Program-made: the position numbers and the translations under genes | Source of the DNA: Flavobacterium psychrophilum | GTDB taxonomy: Bacteria; Bacteroidota; Bacteroidia; Flavobacteriales; Flavobacteriaceae | Direction: 5' to 3' | Length of the DNA: 14,987 nucleotides | Assembly (NCBI GenBank): GCA_945878515.1 | Contig: CAMCTL010000076.1 | Location: forward strand, 1 to 14,987 | Shown: piece by piece, positions 14,609-14,987 of the stretch | Numbering within the stretch: position 1 is the stretch's first letter | Layout: each line of letters starts with the position of its first letter | Notes under the pieces: model-generated | Told to the model about the DNA's origin: nothing | Databases searched by the model: none | The model's input: only the letters and a program-made list of their open reading frames with translations

Positions 14609-14835
14609 TTTTATTTCTGTTTAGTTTTATACATATTAGACATTTGTTTTTTTAGTTTGTTACAAAGTAAGTATTTTTGTTTTTTAGAATTAACTTCAAT
14701 GAACGATAATTTTCTAAAATAAATCAGTTTGTTACCAATTAGGTGCAAAATCATATCGGTTTGTTTTATAATTAAATAAAAAACTTTTATTAATCATCAG
14801 TACACAATGATACTGCAACAATTTCAGCAAAAATT
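14609..14835. other. Divergent intergenic region between the membrane protein gene and fabD
   Basis: 227 bp of AT-rich DNA must hold promoters for both directions. For the minus strand the best candidate is TTACTTTG (14664-14671), one base off TAnnTTTG. For fabD I find no exact -7 box; TTTG words occur near 14730 and 14760. No gene or repeat is visible. Confidence 0.5.
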
Positions 14836-14987
14836 ATGAAAGCATACGTATTTCCTGGTCAAGGCGCACAATTCATAGGAATGGGCAAAGACTTATATGA
14901 AAACTCGGCATTAGCCAAAGAATTGTTTGAGAAAGCCAATGAAATATTAGGTTTCCGCATAACAGACATTATGTTTGAAGGTACAGC
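14836..14987 (+). CDS. fabD: Malonyl-CoA:ACP transacylase, N-terminal 50 residues (3' end cut by window)
   Basis: Cytoplasmic enzyme that moves malonyl from CoA to acyl carrier protein for fatty acid synthesis. The visible part, MKAYVFPGQGAQFIGMGKDL and onward, contains the diagnostic N-terminal FPGQGAQ motif (residues 6-12), followed by the usual helix (LAKELFEKANEILGF). The catalytic GHSLGE Ser and the His lie beyond the window. The ATG at 14836 puts the motif at the standard distance from the N-terminus. The gene is transcribed away from the unknown membrane protein gene. Confidence 0.93.
   Translation, partial: MKAYVFPGQGAQFIGMGKDLYENSALAKELFEKANEILGFRITDIMFEGT

Overview
The window looks like chromosomal DNA of a Flavobacterium-like member of the Bacteroidota. 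The evidence is AT-rich DNA, A-rich regions before start codons instead of strong Shine-Dalgarno sites, TAnnTTTG-type -7 promoter boxes, a large secreted protein with a type IX secretion (T9SS) sorting tail, a TonB-dependent receptor, and gene families typical of flavobacteria. I see no rRNA, tRNA, CRISPR array, transposase or phage gene.

Layout. The left edge (1-1373) is the C-terminal part of a SNF2-family helicase cut by the window. Next is a two-gene cell-envelope module (1501-4028): a small Cys-rich exported protein with HYC, CC and PP signatures, and a TonB-dependent receptor with a Cys-Cys pair in its plug. A gene-free stretch of 545 bp follows, with flavobacterial-type repeat debris and a long inverted repeat. 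A U32-family protein (4574-6448) stands alone. After another gene-free stretch carrying a good promoter comes a giant T9SS cargo protein (6821-10408) built from Ig-like and PKD-like repeats around a short BspA-type leucine-rich insert. Two genes follow closely: a small exported four-Cys protein (10422-10745) and a Crp/Fnr-type regulator (10752-11330). Then come a pirin (11526-12239) and a terminator that can serve both strands.

The right part is mostly on the minus strand: an overlapping antitoxin/toxin pair (12632-12883 and 12367-12642) and an unfamiliar 542-residue membrane protein (12980-14608). Divergent from the latter, the start of fabD (14836 to the edge) is on the plus strand.

How the genes may work together. 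The HYC protein and the TonB receptor probably form one outer-membrane uptake or metal-handling unit. The four-Cys protein and the Crp/Fnr regulator are almost certainly co-transcribed, and the pirin may be a target of that regulator. The toxin/antitoxin pair appears decayed: the toxin frame is interrupted by an in-frame TAA, after which a protein-like 17-codon tail continues to a second stop just before the terminator. The most interesting unexplained item is the 542-residue membrane protein, which has four internal YW/Y-V repeats and an OB-like tail.
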